A stretch of DNA of 64,000 nucleotides from Mesostigma viride (taxonomy: Eukaryota; Streptophyta; Mesostigmatophyceae; Mesostigmatales; Mesostigmataceae), in the NCBI GenBank assembly GCA_009746045.1, contig RPFO01000667.1, positions 2,526,317 through 2,590,316 of the forward strand, read 5' to 3'. Shown piece after piece: positions 40,750 to 52,683 of this stretch (within the stretch, counting starts at the first letter, position 1; every line of letters begins with the position of its first letter). The translations under genes and the position numbers were made by a program. The notes beneath the pieces are model-generated. The model ran no database searches. It had not been told where the DNA came from and worked only from the letters and a program-made list of their open reading frames with translations.

Positions 40750-41776
40750 ATAGCATGGTAAAATGGTAGAATGGTAGAATGGTAGAATGGTAGAATGGTA
40801 GAATGGTAGAATGGTAGAATGGTAGCATGGTAGAATGGTAGAATGGTAGAATGGTAGAATGGTAGAATGGTAGAATGGTAGAATGGTAGAATGGTAGAAT
40901 GGTAGCATGGTAGCATGGTAGCATGGTAGCATGGTAGCATGGTAGCATGGTAGCATGGTAGCATGGTAGCATGGTAGCATGGTAGCATGGTAGCATGGTA
41001 GCATGGTAGCATGGTAGCATGGTAGCATGGTAGCATGGTAGCATGGTAGCATGGTAGCATGGTAGCATGGTAGCATGGTAGCATGGTAGCATGGTAGCAT
41101 GGTAGCATGGTAGCATGGTAGCATGGTAGCATGGTAGCATGGTAGCATGGTAGCATGGTAGCATGGTAGCATGGTAGCATGGTAGCATGGTAGCATGGTA
41201 GCATGGTAGAATGGTAGAATGGTAGAATGGTAGAATGGTAGAATGGTAGCATCGTAGAATGGTAGAATGGTAGAATGGTATAATGGTAGCATGGTAGAAT
41301 GGTAGAATGGTAGAATGGTAGAATGGTAGAATGGTAGAATGGTAGAGTGGTAGAATGGTAGAACGGTAGAACGGTAGAATGGTAGAATGGTAGAATGGTA
41401 GAATGGTAGAATGGTAGAATGGTAGAATGGTAGAATGGTAGAATGGTAGAGTGGTAGAATCGTAGAACGGTAGAATGGTATAATGGTAGAACGGTAGAAT
41501 GGTAGAGTGGTAGAATGGTAGAATGGTATAATGGTAGCATGGTAGAATGGTAGAATGGTAGAATGGTAGAATGGTAGAATGGTAGAATGGTAGAGTGGTA
41601 GAATGGTAGAACGGTAGAATGGTAGAGTGGTAGAATGGTAGAATGGTAGAATGGTAGAATGGTAGCATGGTAGAATGGTAGAATGGTAGAATGGTAGAAT
41701 GGTAGAATGGTAGAGTGGTAGAGTGGTAGAATGGTAGAATGGTAGAATGGTAGCATGGTAGCATGGTAGCATGGTA
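40750..41776. repeat. 8-bp minisatellite in RUS intron 3 (about 128 units)
   Basis: Units ATGGTAGA or ATGGTAGC. The C-type forms one homogeneous block at about 40905-41205 and short blocks elsewhere. The right part mixes A-type units with variants (ATGGTAGAG, ACGGTAGA, ATGGTATA). Open reading over more than 450 codons per frame on the minus strand is an artefact of the 24-base translation period. Confidence 0.9.
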
Positions 41777-41991
41777 GAACTGGATGATAAGATGAAGAAT
41801 GATAGGGCAACAGGATTGGAGAACAGGATGTAGGATAATACACTAATGGGAGAGAGGAAGAAAGGAAAAGAGATGACGGATTGAGGGGTAGGAAGGTAGA
41901 AGGGTAGAAAGGTAGAAAGGCAGAAGGGTAGACGGGTAGAAGGATAAAAGGGGAGAAGACGAGAGGCCAGGACAGCTCCTCCCCGACCCAC

Positions 41992-42149
41992 CCTCTCCAG
42001 CAGCAGCGTCGCGCGTTGTGGGTTGAGAGTACGCAGCTGCACGGCCTCGTACGACCGAAGGTTGGCAAACAGGTGCACGGCCGCCAGCAGGAAAAAGGTG
42101 GCGGCCATCGGCGGCAGGTGATCGCCCAGGCGCGAGGCGACGGCGATGC
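41992..42149 (-). CDS. RUS-family protein, exon 3
   Basis: 158 bases. Completes GIGIAVASRLGDHLPP and gives the hydrophobic helix ATFFLLAAVHLFANLRSYEAV and LRTLNPQRATLLLER, the conserved end of the membrane-associated core. The donor AGG|GTGGGT leads into a 2.5-kb intron that begins shortly before the 8-bp minisatellite. Open reading runs on through the minisatellite, but family homology stops at the donor. Confidence 0.85.
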
Positions 42150-42695
42150 CTGTGCGCGGGTGGGGGTGGGCACACCCGTCAAGTAGACATGCCTAAATGT
42201 AGGACATGGAAAGCAGCCACTATGGTACAAATTTGCACGTGCTTGAAGCCTCCCAACTCCGTGAGTAATGCTACAGCCAGGGCCACAGCCACTCGGCAGC
42301 GGTTCTTAGTACACATGGCAAGTTACAGCCATCCCACCCTACTACTGACTGATGGATATCCGCCGTGATAGCATGCCTCACACAGGGTGCCCATACGCAG
42401 TGTCAAACATGGCATGGGGCATGCCGTTGTGCGTTTAGCAGCAGCACCACCTCTGCAAGTGCAACATGACTCGACCCGTGCATGTATGCAAGCAAATCCA
42501 TCCATGCCGGACTCCAGCAGCTCCGATGCTTGCCGCCGCATCACCACGGCCGATAGCAATACCTATGATCGCTGTTGTCATGTGTGACAAACGCAAGCTC
42601 TTATGCACCCATGACGGGTTACTAACAAGGGGCATACCCAGGATGTCGTGCCCAAGGCCATGTGCTGGCATAACGGCTGTCACATGCTACCCTAC

Positions 42696-43110
42696 CGATG
42701 CCGATGCCGAGCGACTTGGACAGCATGCCCTGCGCCTCCGCCTTCGCCGCGATGTCCGCAAGGTTGCCGCGTGCCGCAAAGCTGGCGTTGAAGTAGATGC
42801 GCGTCGCGCTCTGGGTCATGGCTGCCGCCGCACGCAGGCACCCTGCCAGGCCGGCAAGAAGCAAGAAGTGTCGCGGCATGGTTGCGGTGGCCAGCTCCAG
42901 CGCGTACGACGCGTTCTCGAGTATGTCCGCCAGCAGGCGCCAGCCTTTAGGGTCCACGTCAAACAGGCCGCCAAAGCGCGACACCCACAGCTTTGTCAGG
43001 TAGCCCAGGCCGTCCTTGACCACCCAGTTGACGGTGGCGGCGGTGGGAATGGACCCCTTGCCCAGCCCTACGGCGACCAGCATGGCATTGGTGCACAGCA
43101 CGCCGTTGAC
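42696..43110 (-). CDS. RUS-family protein, exon 2
   Basis: 415 bases, phase 0 to phase 1. Begins VNGVLCTNAMLVAVGLGKG, continues the LASQ of exon 1 exactly as the family does, then AATVNWVVKDGLG (a near-invariant family block), FDVDPKGWRLLADIL and ELATATMPRHFLLLAGLAG (hydrophobic), and ends with the ENL-like RGNLADIAAKAEAQGMLS and LGIGIG. This is the core of DUF647. No frame break. Confidence 0.9.
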
Positions 43111-43255
43111 CTGTGGCCGGGGGGGGTAACGGCCAAAAGTGGTCTCCATGCAGTGGGAAGATGAAAGCTATCAGGCAGGCCGCAAAGGGGAGAGGGTGGG
43201 GAGGATGGCCTGGACAAGGATTGTGGGGGAGAAAAGGCAGAGGAAGGGGGGGGGC

Positions 43256-43257
<2 letters not shown>

Positions 43258-43344
<87 letters not shown>

Positions 43345-43346
43345 GG

Positions 43347-43418
<72 letters not shown>
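43258..43418. repeat. (GA)n microsatellite in RUS intron 1
   Basis: About 80 GA units with two short interruptions (GGGAGAGAGAGGGGGAG near 43335-43352). It lies within the intron between exons 1 and 2 (43111-43670). Confidence 0.95.
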
Positions 43419-43420
<2 letters not shown>

Positions 43421-43670
43421 AACAGATGGGGGATGGATGGGCCAGTGAACCCATCCGGACACACGCGATCACGCGATCACGGCCGGGAACCCAGGAGGCC
43501 ATAAATGCATCTGGCGTAGTGACAGATGCAGACATGCTGGTGGCGTAGTGAGACATGTACGCAGGTGGTGCTGCCGATGGGGGCTTGTCCCCAGGAGGGG
43601 TGGTACTTCCCACCATGATCACTCAAACCATGACAGGCGATGCCACAACGCAGCGGCCGTCCGCGCTCAC

Positions 43671-44366
43671 CTGTGACGCTAGCACTTGCACGACGCGCCA
43701 ACGCATAAACGAGGTGTAGTCGGACGTCACGCTGGCAGGGTAGCCCTCGGGCAGGAGGATGTGCTGAAGCAGGTGGCGGCCCTGCGCCAGCAGCCCCCCC
43801 AGCGCCCCCAGGGGCCCTGGTAGCATGTCGTGGGCGGCAGTGCCCGCATCTGCCCCGTTCTGCATGTGTCGCACGATCAGGTTGTCGCCCAGCGCAATGA
43901 AGTACCGCCGGGTGAAGCCGTCCGTCTCCCACACATGCTTCAGCTTGGTCGATGGCACGCCATCAGGCCCTGCGTCGCCGGCATGCCGCGTGGTCTCTCC
44001 CAATCTGCCAAGTACAAAGGCGCTGCCAAGCGCGACCGCAACCGATGCAGCGATCACAACGTCTCTCTTGTGGCCGCCATTATCCTTTCCACCGTCCTCC
44101 TTTACGCTCTTCTTCCCTCCGCCAGCGCCACCAGTTCCGCCTCCGCCAATGCCGGAGTCAAGCTGATTGCCCGCGCCGCCATGACATCGAGGGACGGACT
44201 TGCGCGACCGGGCAGAAATGTGAACATGACGGAAAGGTTTGCCTGCTATCTGGCATGGCAGTGACCAGTAAACGCCACTGGGTATGGCGTTTGAGGCGAG
44301 ATTCGATCTATGGCCCAGCCATCCCTGCATGATTGCCGGGCTTTTTTCAAGCTTTCGGAGGGTCAC
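43671..44366 (-). CDS. RUS-family protein, exon 1
   Basis: 232 codons from Met at 44366. Residues 1-100 are basic and then Gly/Lys-rich, and may include a targeting leader. Residues 102-120 form a hydrophobic helix (VVIAASVAVALGSAFVLG). The family domain begins around VWETDG (146) and includes LLPEGYPASVTSDYTSF (204-220), the most conserved signature of DUF647, where a Pro-Glu-Gly-Tyr-Pro core is typical. The exon ends in phase 0 at LASQ with a CAG|GTGAGC donor. Why this start: it is the first Met in a frame open well upstream of the domain, and no nearer Met gives a complete domain. Confidence 0.8.
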
Positions 44367-45147
44367 AGAGCTAGCAATAACAACGCGATCATATAGTTAC
44401 AAAAGGCATTTTTTCTGCATTCGTATGAGCCCCGTCTGGTTGCAAAAAAACCCCGCAGCCCGGCGTTGCGTGGCAACTTCTCAGCATTTAACCCCGTTGA
44501 TGCGTACAACAGCACATTCTGTTCGGGCAGAAATTCACTGCAGCTTAAGCAAGGCACACTAGCCTTGTTTGTCGTCCACACGGTATGATACGTTTATGTT
44601 TAATTTCCACCTGGTTACATTTTAAAAGTGCAGCTAGTTGGCGATTCAGCCCGCCAAATTGTTGTGAGTTTTTTCATCTCATATGGCGATGAGGAAAGTC
44701 TGCTAATGAGATAGCGCGCATGACCCAAAGAGACAGTATAATTCTCCCCGGCAGTGGCAATATGCAGGCACCAGGAAACTTTATCTGCCGGAAATGAACG
44801 GGCTCAGCTCAATGCCCAAAATTATTACCTGTACACGCCGTTGGTGTACCGCCAAGATGTACCGCCACTTATTACAATTTCAGTAACCAGCTAGACTCGT
44901 GGCCGCCGCGGGAATAAGGCCCTTGATCAGCAGTCGCGCCGCGCTGTCCAAGTACCGTAGCAAGACCTGTAGCAAGTACAAGTACAGTAAGATACTTACG
45001 TACGTACACCCCCCTCTTGATGTTTAAGAAAGGGGTTAGACCAATCCAGGCAGGGCTCACAATCTCCGAGGAATCTTACTACTGTGATTCGATTATACTG
45101 TGTTTACTACAATTATACTTGTCTCCTTGATACTACTAGTAGAGGTC
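44367..45147. other. Upstream region of the RUS-family gene; no further gene seen
   Basis: Should contain the promoter of the RUS-family gene, but I cannot point to a specific core element. No convincing ORF is present. Confidence 0.4.
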
Positions 45148-45222
45148 AAATCCAGGGTCTCGTGCCCACCTTCATTAGGATTCGCTGATACTCATTTCCC
45201 CTCTCACCTCTTTGGTCCATAA

Positions 45223-45621
45223 TTGGCTAATAAATCATGGACCCTATCATCATGGACCCTACTCCTAAACGGGCACTTCTCACGCACAGGCACTAGCTCT
45301 AGGTCACTCCCACAAGGCGACTGCATGTCCCCGCTCCTGTTTCTTCTTGCGCATGCCGGGCTGTTCTTTTTGCACGCTCGCGACAACAGGATCAGGGGCT
45401 TCCCCATCCAAGGTAAACCGCGAGGTTTGTTCCAAACTGCTTATGTTGATGACACCACTAATGTCTGCACCTCCACTACCGATGTGCATGCTATCATGGA
45501 GAATATCACGACATACTCTATGGCCTCTCAACAGAGGTGTAACGTGCAAAAGTCCACGGGGCTGCACATCGGGAGAGGATCCTCCCCCCGCTTATCCACT
45601 GACTCCCTAATCTGCCTGTGA
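45223..45621 (+). pseudogene. L1-like reverse transcriptase, motif B to palm end
   Basis: The frame enters at the truncation. Motif B is LPQGDCMSPLLF, then RGLFQTAYVDDTTNV with the YVDD catalytic box, and the palm end GLHIGRGSSP. It stops at 45619-45621; the continuation LPNLPVTWVQPDG is one base out of frame, near a C6 run at about 45585. Fingers, motif A and the endonuclease are lost to 5' truncation. Confidence 0.75.
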
Positions 45622-47687
45622 CATGGGTCCAGCCAGACGGTCACCACCTATTACACAACTGCCCTATCGGTTGCACTATGGATGGACGTCTTGCTGAACA
45701 CCCCACCTTTTTGTATGACAACACAACACACAGTGGCAAACTCACAGGCATGCTCCAAGCGGCATCAAGATGGGCAGCGGTTCCCCGTCTCAGCCTACGG
45801 GGCAGGGTCCTCATCACCAACCAAATGTTATTCTCCAAAGTGCTCTACTACTGCCAAGGTCACCCACCTAACGAGTACACCACCAAGATCATCCAACGAA
45901 TCGGCAGCAATTTTGTTTGGAAACAGCAGGGTATCATAACACACACGGTGCCGGGATGGATCGATCGGGACATGTCCTATATGCCATGGGTTCAAGGAGG
46001 CTTGGGCTTACATAATATGGAGTGGCGCTTATGGTCAGTGTACACCAAACAGATCCTAACCGCTTTCATAGGCGTAAACGCACACCCTGGTTGTATGTTG
46101 GCACAAGAAGCTTTCGCCACAACCTATACCCACAACAATGGTACATCATGGCACTTGGGGGCAGCAATACTTACATGTGCGCTCACTTCGTATAAAGGCT
46201 TATCATGGTACTGGGCACGTATGTGGAAAGGTTATAAGAACCTAAAACCGGACAGAATTGCTCACCCTACCACGCGGGAAGAGGTGGCACGCCAACCATT
46301 ATATTTCAATGATTTGCTGCGCGATAGTGAGCATAATGTGTTTGGTGTTTTAAGCGGCCGCAACCCATATGAGGGCTTTTTGACGGCCAACCCGCCGGTT
46401 ACGCGAATCATCGATTTATACGCGGCTGACGGTGACCGATATCGCCTCCTAACATACACGGAAATCAGTGCGTGGATCGCAAACATGCCCAGCCGACCAG
46501 CTTGGGACAACCTTCTACAAGCAATTCCCGCAGGATGGCATACCCTCATGACAACCCCACGCAAACCCCTACAAGTCGGGGAATGGGTGAGCTATTACCC
46601 GGATCGCGACACGCCCATACATAAGGGCTGCATCGTTGCGGTCGCGTCGACGGGCGTTACCATACAATTGCTCCAGGAGACACCCGACGGTCAAGGACTT
46701 CTCGGCAAATTGATTACATCGTACGCCTACATTCCAGCATTTCAATGTCACCGCATTCGAGTGGTCCCGTGGTCACTGTCACAGGCGTGCATGTTACCCT
46801 TGGACCCCACCACAGTGATACGCGACACCACATGGCTACATGTTGGCAAAGGGCGACTGGACACGCTTGCTCTAGACCCGCTAGAATTTGGGTGGGTCCT
46901 CACATCTGGCGGCACCCCCATGACGAAGTGCCTTTTCGAGTACACGGCAGACTGGGGATACCGGCTACTTCTACATAAAAATCATAGGATGCACCCGGGT
47001 CGCCTGCGCTGGCACCCCGAGTGGCCGGGCTACACCTGGATCAAGAACATTACCTTGGCAGTTGATCACCCATTGGTTGACAAACGGGCCACCGACGTCC
47101 AGCACCTGCTTATGCATCGGGCCATCGGGGTCAATTCCCAATTGCACCACCGGTACTCCCACGCGGCGGCGTGCTTATGCAACTTTCCAGATGAAACAAT
47201 TGAGCACAGATTTCTGGACTGCCAACTCGCCGGGGTTTGGCAATGGCTGCTGGGTATATGGGCCAAGTGGATGGCTATTACAGCTCCCCCCACCACCGTC
47301 ACACTATCTACGGTTATTTTCGGCATCACGGGATTACGGGACGCGAGCCTCACAGCCAACCAGATGGCATGGATATGGCTACGCACGACGATGCTTCACA
47401 CCATATGGCAAGTTCGCAACGAGACCGTATTCACGTTACGTGCCGCGTACACGAGAGGTGCCGTGGTCCGCCGGTTTATCTCCTCTTGGAACCTGGCTAT
47501 GCGTCGTTACTGGCTCCTGGCGACGGAACAACACAAAGTATGGGACCCGGGCCCTAACAATGACACCCCCAGCCCCCTGGAAGTCTTCCATGCACTCATG
47601 GGCATGAACCAGGTCTTTACACGTATGCCGGATGACGATATATCTACAGTACAATGGCTACCTTGGTCGCAGGGCGCGCCTTATTAA
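45618..47687 (+). CDS. L1-like ORF2, thumb and C-terminal domain
   Basis: 689 codons following the frameshift. The first part is the RT thumb (LQAASRWAAVPRLSLRGRVL, FSKVLYYCQ; GGLGLHNMEWRLWSVYTKQ), with the N-x-x-L-x-x-x-W pattern common to L1-type proteins. The middle (about residues 200-480) is a long domain I cannot assign. Near the end there is a zinc-knuckle-like C-x-C-x7-H-x4-C (CLCNFPDETIEHRFLDC, about residue 525), the usual CCHC of L1 ORF2, then an Arg/Trp-rich tail. The apparent GTG start is not a real initiation site. Only the upstream frameshift and truncation mark it as inactive. Confidence 0.75.
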   Translation: MTWVQPDGHHLLHNCPIGCTMDGRLAEHPTFLYDNTTHSGKLTGMLQAASRWAAVPRLSLRGRVLITNQMLFSKVLYYCQGHPPNEYTTKIIQRIGSNFVWKQQGIITHTVPGWIDRDMSYMPWVQGGLGLHNMEWRLWSVYTKQILTAFIGVNAHPGCMLAQEAFATTYTHNNGTSWHLGAAILTCALTSYKGLSWYWARMWKGYKNLKPDRIAHPTTREEVARQPLYFNDLLRDSEHNVFGVLSGRNPYEGFLTANPPVTRIIDLYAADGDRYRLLTYTEISAWIANMPSRPAWDNLLQAIPAGWHTLMTTPRKPLQVGEWVSYYPDRDTPIHKGCIVAVASTGVTIQLLQETPDGQGLLGKLITSYAYIPAFQCHRIRVVPWSLSQACMLPLDPTTVIRDTTWLHVGKGRLDTLALDPLEFGWVLTSGGTPMTKCLFEYTADWGYRLLLHKNHRMHPGRLRWHPEWPGYTWIKNITLAVDHPLVDKRATDVQHLLMHRAIGVNSQLHHRYSHAAACLCNFPDETIEHRFLDCQLAGVWQWLLGIWAKWMAITAPPTTVTLSTVIFGITGLRDASLTANQMAWIWLRTTMLHTIWQVRNETVFTLRAAYTRGAVVRRFISSWNLAMRRYWLLATEQHKVWDPGPNNDTPSPLEVFHALMGMNQVFTRMPDDDISTVQWLPWSQGAPY

Positions 47688-47856
47688 TGCGGGCACCCCA
47701 ATTTAGGCAAAACTAGGCATTTCAGGCTATTTTTGGCATACCTGGGTCACCTTAACTGTTATATGGAAATAAACTAACACCCATTTCACCGGAATAATTG
47801 GCTAATAAATATACCCATTTCCCCGAAAAAAAAAAAATAAAAAAATCCAGGGTCTC

Positions 47857-49671
<1,815 letters not shown>

Positions 49672-49904
49672 CAGTGTTGTTGTTGTTGTTGTTGTTGTTT
49701 AGGCCATTTTGTACCCCAGTCAACCTGTCGCCCCTCGCCTTGGGGACAGCGCCTCCACCATCCGATGGCCCCAATCCCTCGCGTCGCGTCTATGCCTATG
49801 CCTCGGGCAACTCTGTACCATCTATGCGTTTTTTCGGGTTTTCGGGATCCATCTATGGGCTGTACTTGCTTGCGCTCGCCTCCCCACTCCCCTGATTACC
49901 GTCA

Positions 49905-50643
49905 TCCGCACGCTGTATATGAGGGGTCAACCACTTCGGTGCGCACTCAACACGGCATTACCCCGCCATGCCCACTGCAGACCGGCGTCTGGCAGGGTTG
50001 CGTCCTGTCGCCGTACCTGTTTATTATTGTAGTGGATTATGTTATGCGCCAAGCACGTGCTCCCTTTGTTAGCATTGCAGGCCGTGCCCCTGGCCTAGCG
50101 ATCACGAACGAGCTTGGAGAAGGGGGGCCGACTAACAAGCAGAATTTACTAGCTGACCTCATTTATGCCGACGACATCACGCTCATCGAGAAGCCGGAGT
50201 CTGCCCAACTCTGGCTGGACTGCCTGGCGCTCGAGCCTCGGGCGGTTGGTCTAGAAATCAGCCCCAAAACGGAGGCCCTGGCCCTCGGCATGGCAGGGCC
50301 CCCACCCACGCTCCGCCTCTTAGACGATGCCGAGGTCAACTACCCTCCTTCAGGCCGCTTCAAGCTGCTCGGCAGTTGGCTTCCCGACTGCGAGGACGAC
50401 ATGACGAAACGGATTGGCATGGCGTGGGCGCACCTCCATGACCACCGCCGCTGGTGGAGCAACCCCGCCCTACCCCGGATCGTCAAGCATGACCTCTTCA
50501 AGGTCGTCATTCTGATGATCCTGACCTACGGCGCCGAGACCTGGACACTGACACAAGAGCTGGAGCAACGACTCGACGGCGCCGTCACCAAGATGCTGCG
50601 CCAGGCCCTTAATTACATCCCCTTTGGTTTGCACATTAATTAG
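49905..50643 (+). pseudogene. RTE-like reverse transcriptase domain
   Basis: Motif block VYEGSTTSVRTQHG, then GVWQGCVLSPYLFIIVVDYV (the RTE-type motif B with GCVLSP), LLADLIYADDITLIEKPES with the YADD box, LEISPKTEALALG, RFKLLGSWLPDCEDDM and LFKVVILMILTYGAETWTL. It ends LDGAVTKMLRQALNY, followed by a stop at 50641, just before the homologous C-terminus resumes at 50646. The upstream 500 homopolymeric codons in this frame are the GTT array, not protein. The best RT of this family in the window, but fragmentary. Confidence 0.8.
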
Positions 50644-50645
50644 TA

Positions 50646-51068
50646 ATGCGGATTTGTACGCTGATTTCCCACATTATTCGGCACAGGCGCCTGGGCCTAG
50701 CCGGGCACCTAGCTAGCCCGCACAGATCAGGTAGATACATCAGATGGACTAGCTTGCACCAAGCCCGCCCACCCCATGGGCGATATGTCCTCACCTGGCG
50801 TGCCCCCGGCCGCGCGCGGCAGGGCCGCCACCCGTGGACTTTTCGTGATAGACTCGGCATGGACATGTGCTACACTAGACGTGACGGGCTCACACCCGGG
50901 CAGCCTCCTGGTCTGTCTGTAATATGGAGGCAGATGGTGCGCAAGGATAGATGGCACATAGTGATGAAGGAGACCACCCCCAAGCCTGTGGGGGCTCCGC
51001 GTGTGACCAAGCATGGCATTCATAGCGATTCGGGCCGCGGTGCCCACACCCCTGTAACTAAGACCTAG
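50646..51068 (+). pseudogene. RTE-like ORF2 C-terminus
   Basis: Continues the previous frame's protein: IIRHRRLGLAGHLASPH, RYVLTWRAPGRARQGRHPW, LGMDMCYTRRDGL, and a Trp/Arg-rich end WRQMVRKDRWHIVMKETTP similar to KTRWQKIV / KAKWAQVI of the other subfamilies. Ends at 51068. Confidence 0.65.
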
Positions 51069-51175
51069 ATAGCTTACACCATCCATTCCATTCCATGTTC
51101 CATGTTCCCCTTTCACTGAGGACTTATGCTCACGTGACGCAGTCACGTGTCTATTAATTAATTAATTAATTAATC

Positions 51176-51258
51176 TATGCGGTTTTCGGGTACCATCTAT
51201 GCGGTTTTTCGGGTTTTCGGGATCCATCTATGCGGTTTTCTGGTACCATCTATGCGGT
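51176..51258. repeat. Short tandem repeat, CTATGCGGTTTTCGGG(T)ACCAT
   Basis: Four imperfect copies of a 20-28 bp unit, also present upstream of the LINE at 49816-49853. Confidence 0.7.
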
Positions 51259-51865
51259 TTTCGGGTGTACCTGTCAGTCGGGCCGATGGATTCACACATC
51301 TGACAGTCGTAAATCGGTGGGAGAGTAAATGGGTGGGAGAGAGGAGCATGCTTGTTGTTGTTGTTGTTTTGTGTGCACATGAGCATCAGAGAATCTATAG
51401 TGGCTGAGGACCTTTCACCTATCACACTACCCTCAATTGGTAACCGGCTGGTCGATACGTGGTACCTAACGATATTCTTATTGGTAAAAAATACCCATTT
51501 ACCCGGAAACTGAATCTGTAGCCGTGGCCGAGGGCCGGGTATATCTAGGTAGTATCTATGCGGTTTTCAGTTCGGGTGTACCTGTCAGTCGGGCCGATGG
51601 ATTCACACATCTGACAGTCGTAAATCGGTGGGAGAGTAAATGGGTGGGAGAGAGGAGCATGCTTGTTGTTGTTGTTGTTTTGTGTGCACATGAGCATGAT
51701 GAGAGAATCTATAGTGGCTGAGGACCTTTCACCTATCACACTACCCTCAATTGGTAACCAGCTGGTCGATACGTGGTACCTAACGATATTCTTATTGGTA
51801 AAAAATACCCATTTACCCGGACTGAAATCTGTAGTGGCCGAGGGCCGGGTATATCTAGGTAGTAT
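51255..51865. repeat. Two direct copies of a ~290-bp unit
   Basis: 51255-51546 and 51560-51863 are nearly identical, with small indels (for example GAGCATCAGAG against GAGCATGATGAGAG). Each contains (GTT)4-5 and an AAAAAATACCCATTTACCCGG segment resembling the 3' end of the L1-like element at 47811. Confidence 0.8.
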
Positions 51866-51952
51866 CGGGGGTACTATCGGGGCTCTATCTAGTATCGGAT
51901 AGTACCTACCACCGATGCTAAATATATCCGGCCCTCGGCCACTACAGTCTAG
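51829..51952. repeat. Foldback: inverted GTAGTGGCCGAGGGCCGG arms
   Basis: CTGTAGTGGCCGAGGGCCGG (from 51829) is inverted at about 51929-51948, with further partly matching bases inside. The loop carries several GTATCGG/CTATC motifs. Confidence 0.75.
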
Positions 51953-51961
51953 ATTCTCTGC

Positions 51962-52150
51962 TGCCCATGTGCGGCGTGGGACACAACAACACAACAACAA
52001 CAACTATCGGGGCACTGTGACGTGTACGGTTGCATCGTTGTACAACTGTTACGGGTGAACTGGTGCGTAAAGCTGTAAATCCTTACTGTTGTTGTGTTGT
52101 TGTTGTTGTTGTTCTTGTTGTTGTTGTTGTATCCCACGCCGCACATCCTT
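51962..52150. repeat. Inverted CAA/TTG repeat with GCGGCGTGGGA border
   Basis: ATGTGCGGCGTGGGACACAAC at 51967 is mirrored by GTATCCCACGCCGCACAT at about 52128-52145, with short CAA and TTG arrays inside each border. Confidence 0.7.
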
Positions 52151-52683
52151 ACCGCACGTCAGGGTCGCTTGACTGCGTGAGGCCAGGGACGGGGCAGTGC
52201 GCGCCCGACGCGACAAAGATTCGCGGTCTTATTAGACCCGTGAGTGTGACAGCACACCACGACATTCATGCCCCATATTCATGCCTGTTTAAGGAGGAAA
52301 TTATCGAATGCGCAGGCGGCATGTACTTTTTCTTTGGCTTGTAACATGAAAAGGTCATTCAGCTGAGGAAGCTTTCCGAATGTGCTTTGCTGGGTTCAAT
52401 TGTTTACGGCGTTCGTATTTGCAGCTATCCATGCCTAGACTTACAGGAGCCTTTGCTTCTTCTCAGTAAAGAGAAATCCTTACTTTCAGGAGTAGAATAG
52501 GTTAGGCGGGTTAGAATGTTGTCTGAAGATGTAATGCTTGTTGTCGAGAAAGCGAACAGCCTACGAGAAAGCATTGTCGAAGTTATTAAGGAGGTAGGAT
52601 TTGAATTTTGTGCCAATCAGTTTCGGTGCCGTCCATGCTTCGTCTGACATAGGCCCTCGAGCGTTTCCTTGGCTACCTAGGAT
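52151..52683. other. Upstream region of the second host gene; no element recognised
   Basis: Unique sequence with no convincing ORF. It may contain the promoter and 5' UTR of the gene starting at 52684. I see no clear core promoter. Confidence 0.4.

Larger units (their letters stand above)
38957..44366 (-). other. RUS-family (DUF647) gene, four exons
   Basis: Exons 44366-43671, 43110-42696, 42149-41992 and 39457-38957 join with matching phases (0, 1, 0) to 589 residues. All introns are GT-AG: donors CAG|GTGAGC, G|GTAGGG and AGG|GTGGGT; acceptors CAG|GT, CAG|GC and CAG|TT. Joined across introns, the protein keeps the family's colinear blocks. RUS proteins are conserved in plants, animals and algae. 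Plant RUS1/RUS2 act in UV-B and vitamin B6-linked seedling development, but the biochemical activity is not settled. An upstream exon encoding a targeting sequence cannot be excluded. Confidence 0.85.
45162..47842 (+). mobile_element. L1-like LINE, 5'-truncated, with poly(A) and 14-bp target duplication
   Basis: AAATCCAGGGTCTC occurs at 45148-45161 and 47843-47856 (the leading As are ambiguous with the poly(A), so at least 11 bp are certain). The insert ends in an A-rich tail (47826-47845). It encodes the second half of an L1-type ORF2. The 17-bp sequence ATAATTGGCTAATAAAT appears near both its 5' (45219-45235) and 3' (47794-47810) ends. Confidence 0.85.
49720..51172 (+). mobile_element. RTE-like LINE (RT through 3' end)
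   Basis: Coding from about 49905 to 51068, then a 3' UTR with ACGTGACGCAGTCACGTG (51134-51151) and a TTAA tail (51153-51173). The 5' part (endonuclease, early RT) is missing or replaced by repeats. Flanks on both sides carry the repeat CCATCTATGCGG(T)nCGGGTTTTCGG (49816-49853 and 51174-51260), so the LINE probably landed within it. Confidence 0.75.

Noticed and set aside
40561-42230. Minus-strand ORFs of 339-515 codons with a repeated YHSTILPF-like pattern
   Set aside because: Artefact of the 8-bp minisatellite, whose 24-base period gives an 8-residue repeat without stops. Only 42149-41992 is a supported exon.
43068-43622. Ser/Leu- or Glu/Arg-repeat ORFs near 43.3 kb and 55.5 kb
   Set aside because: (GA)n and (CT)n microsatellites within introns.
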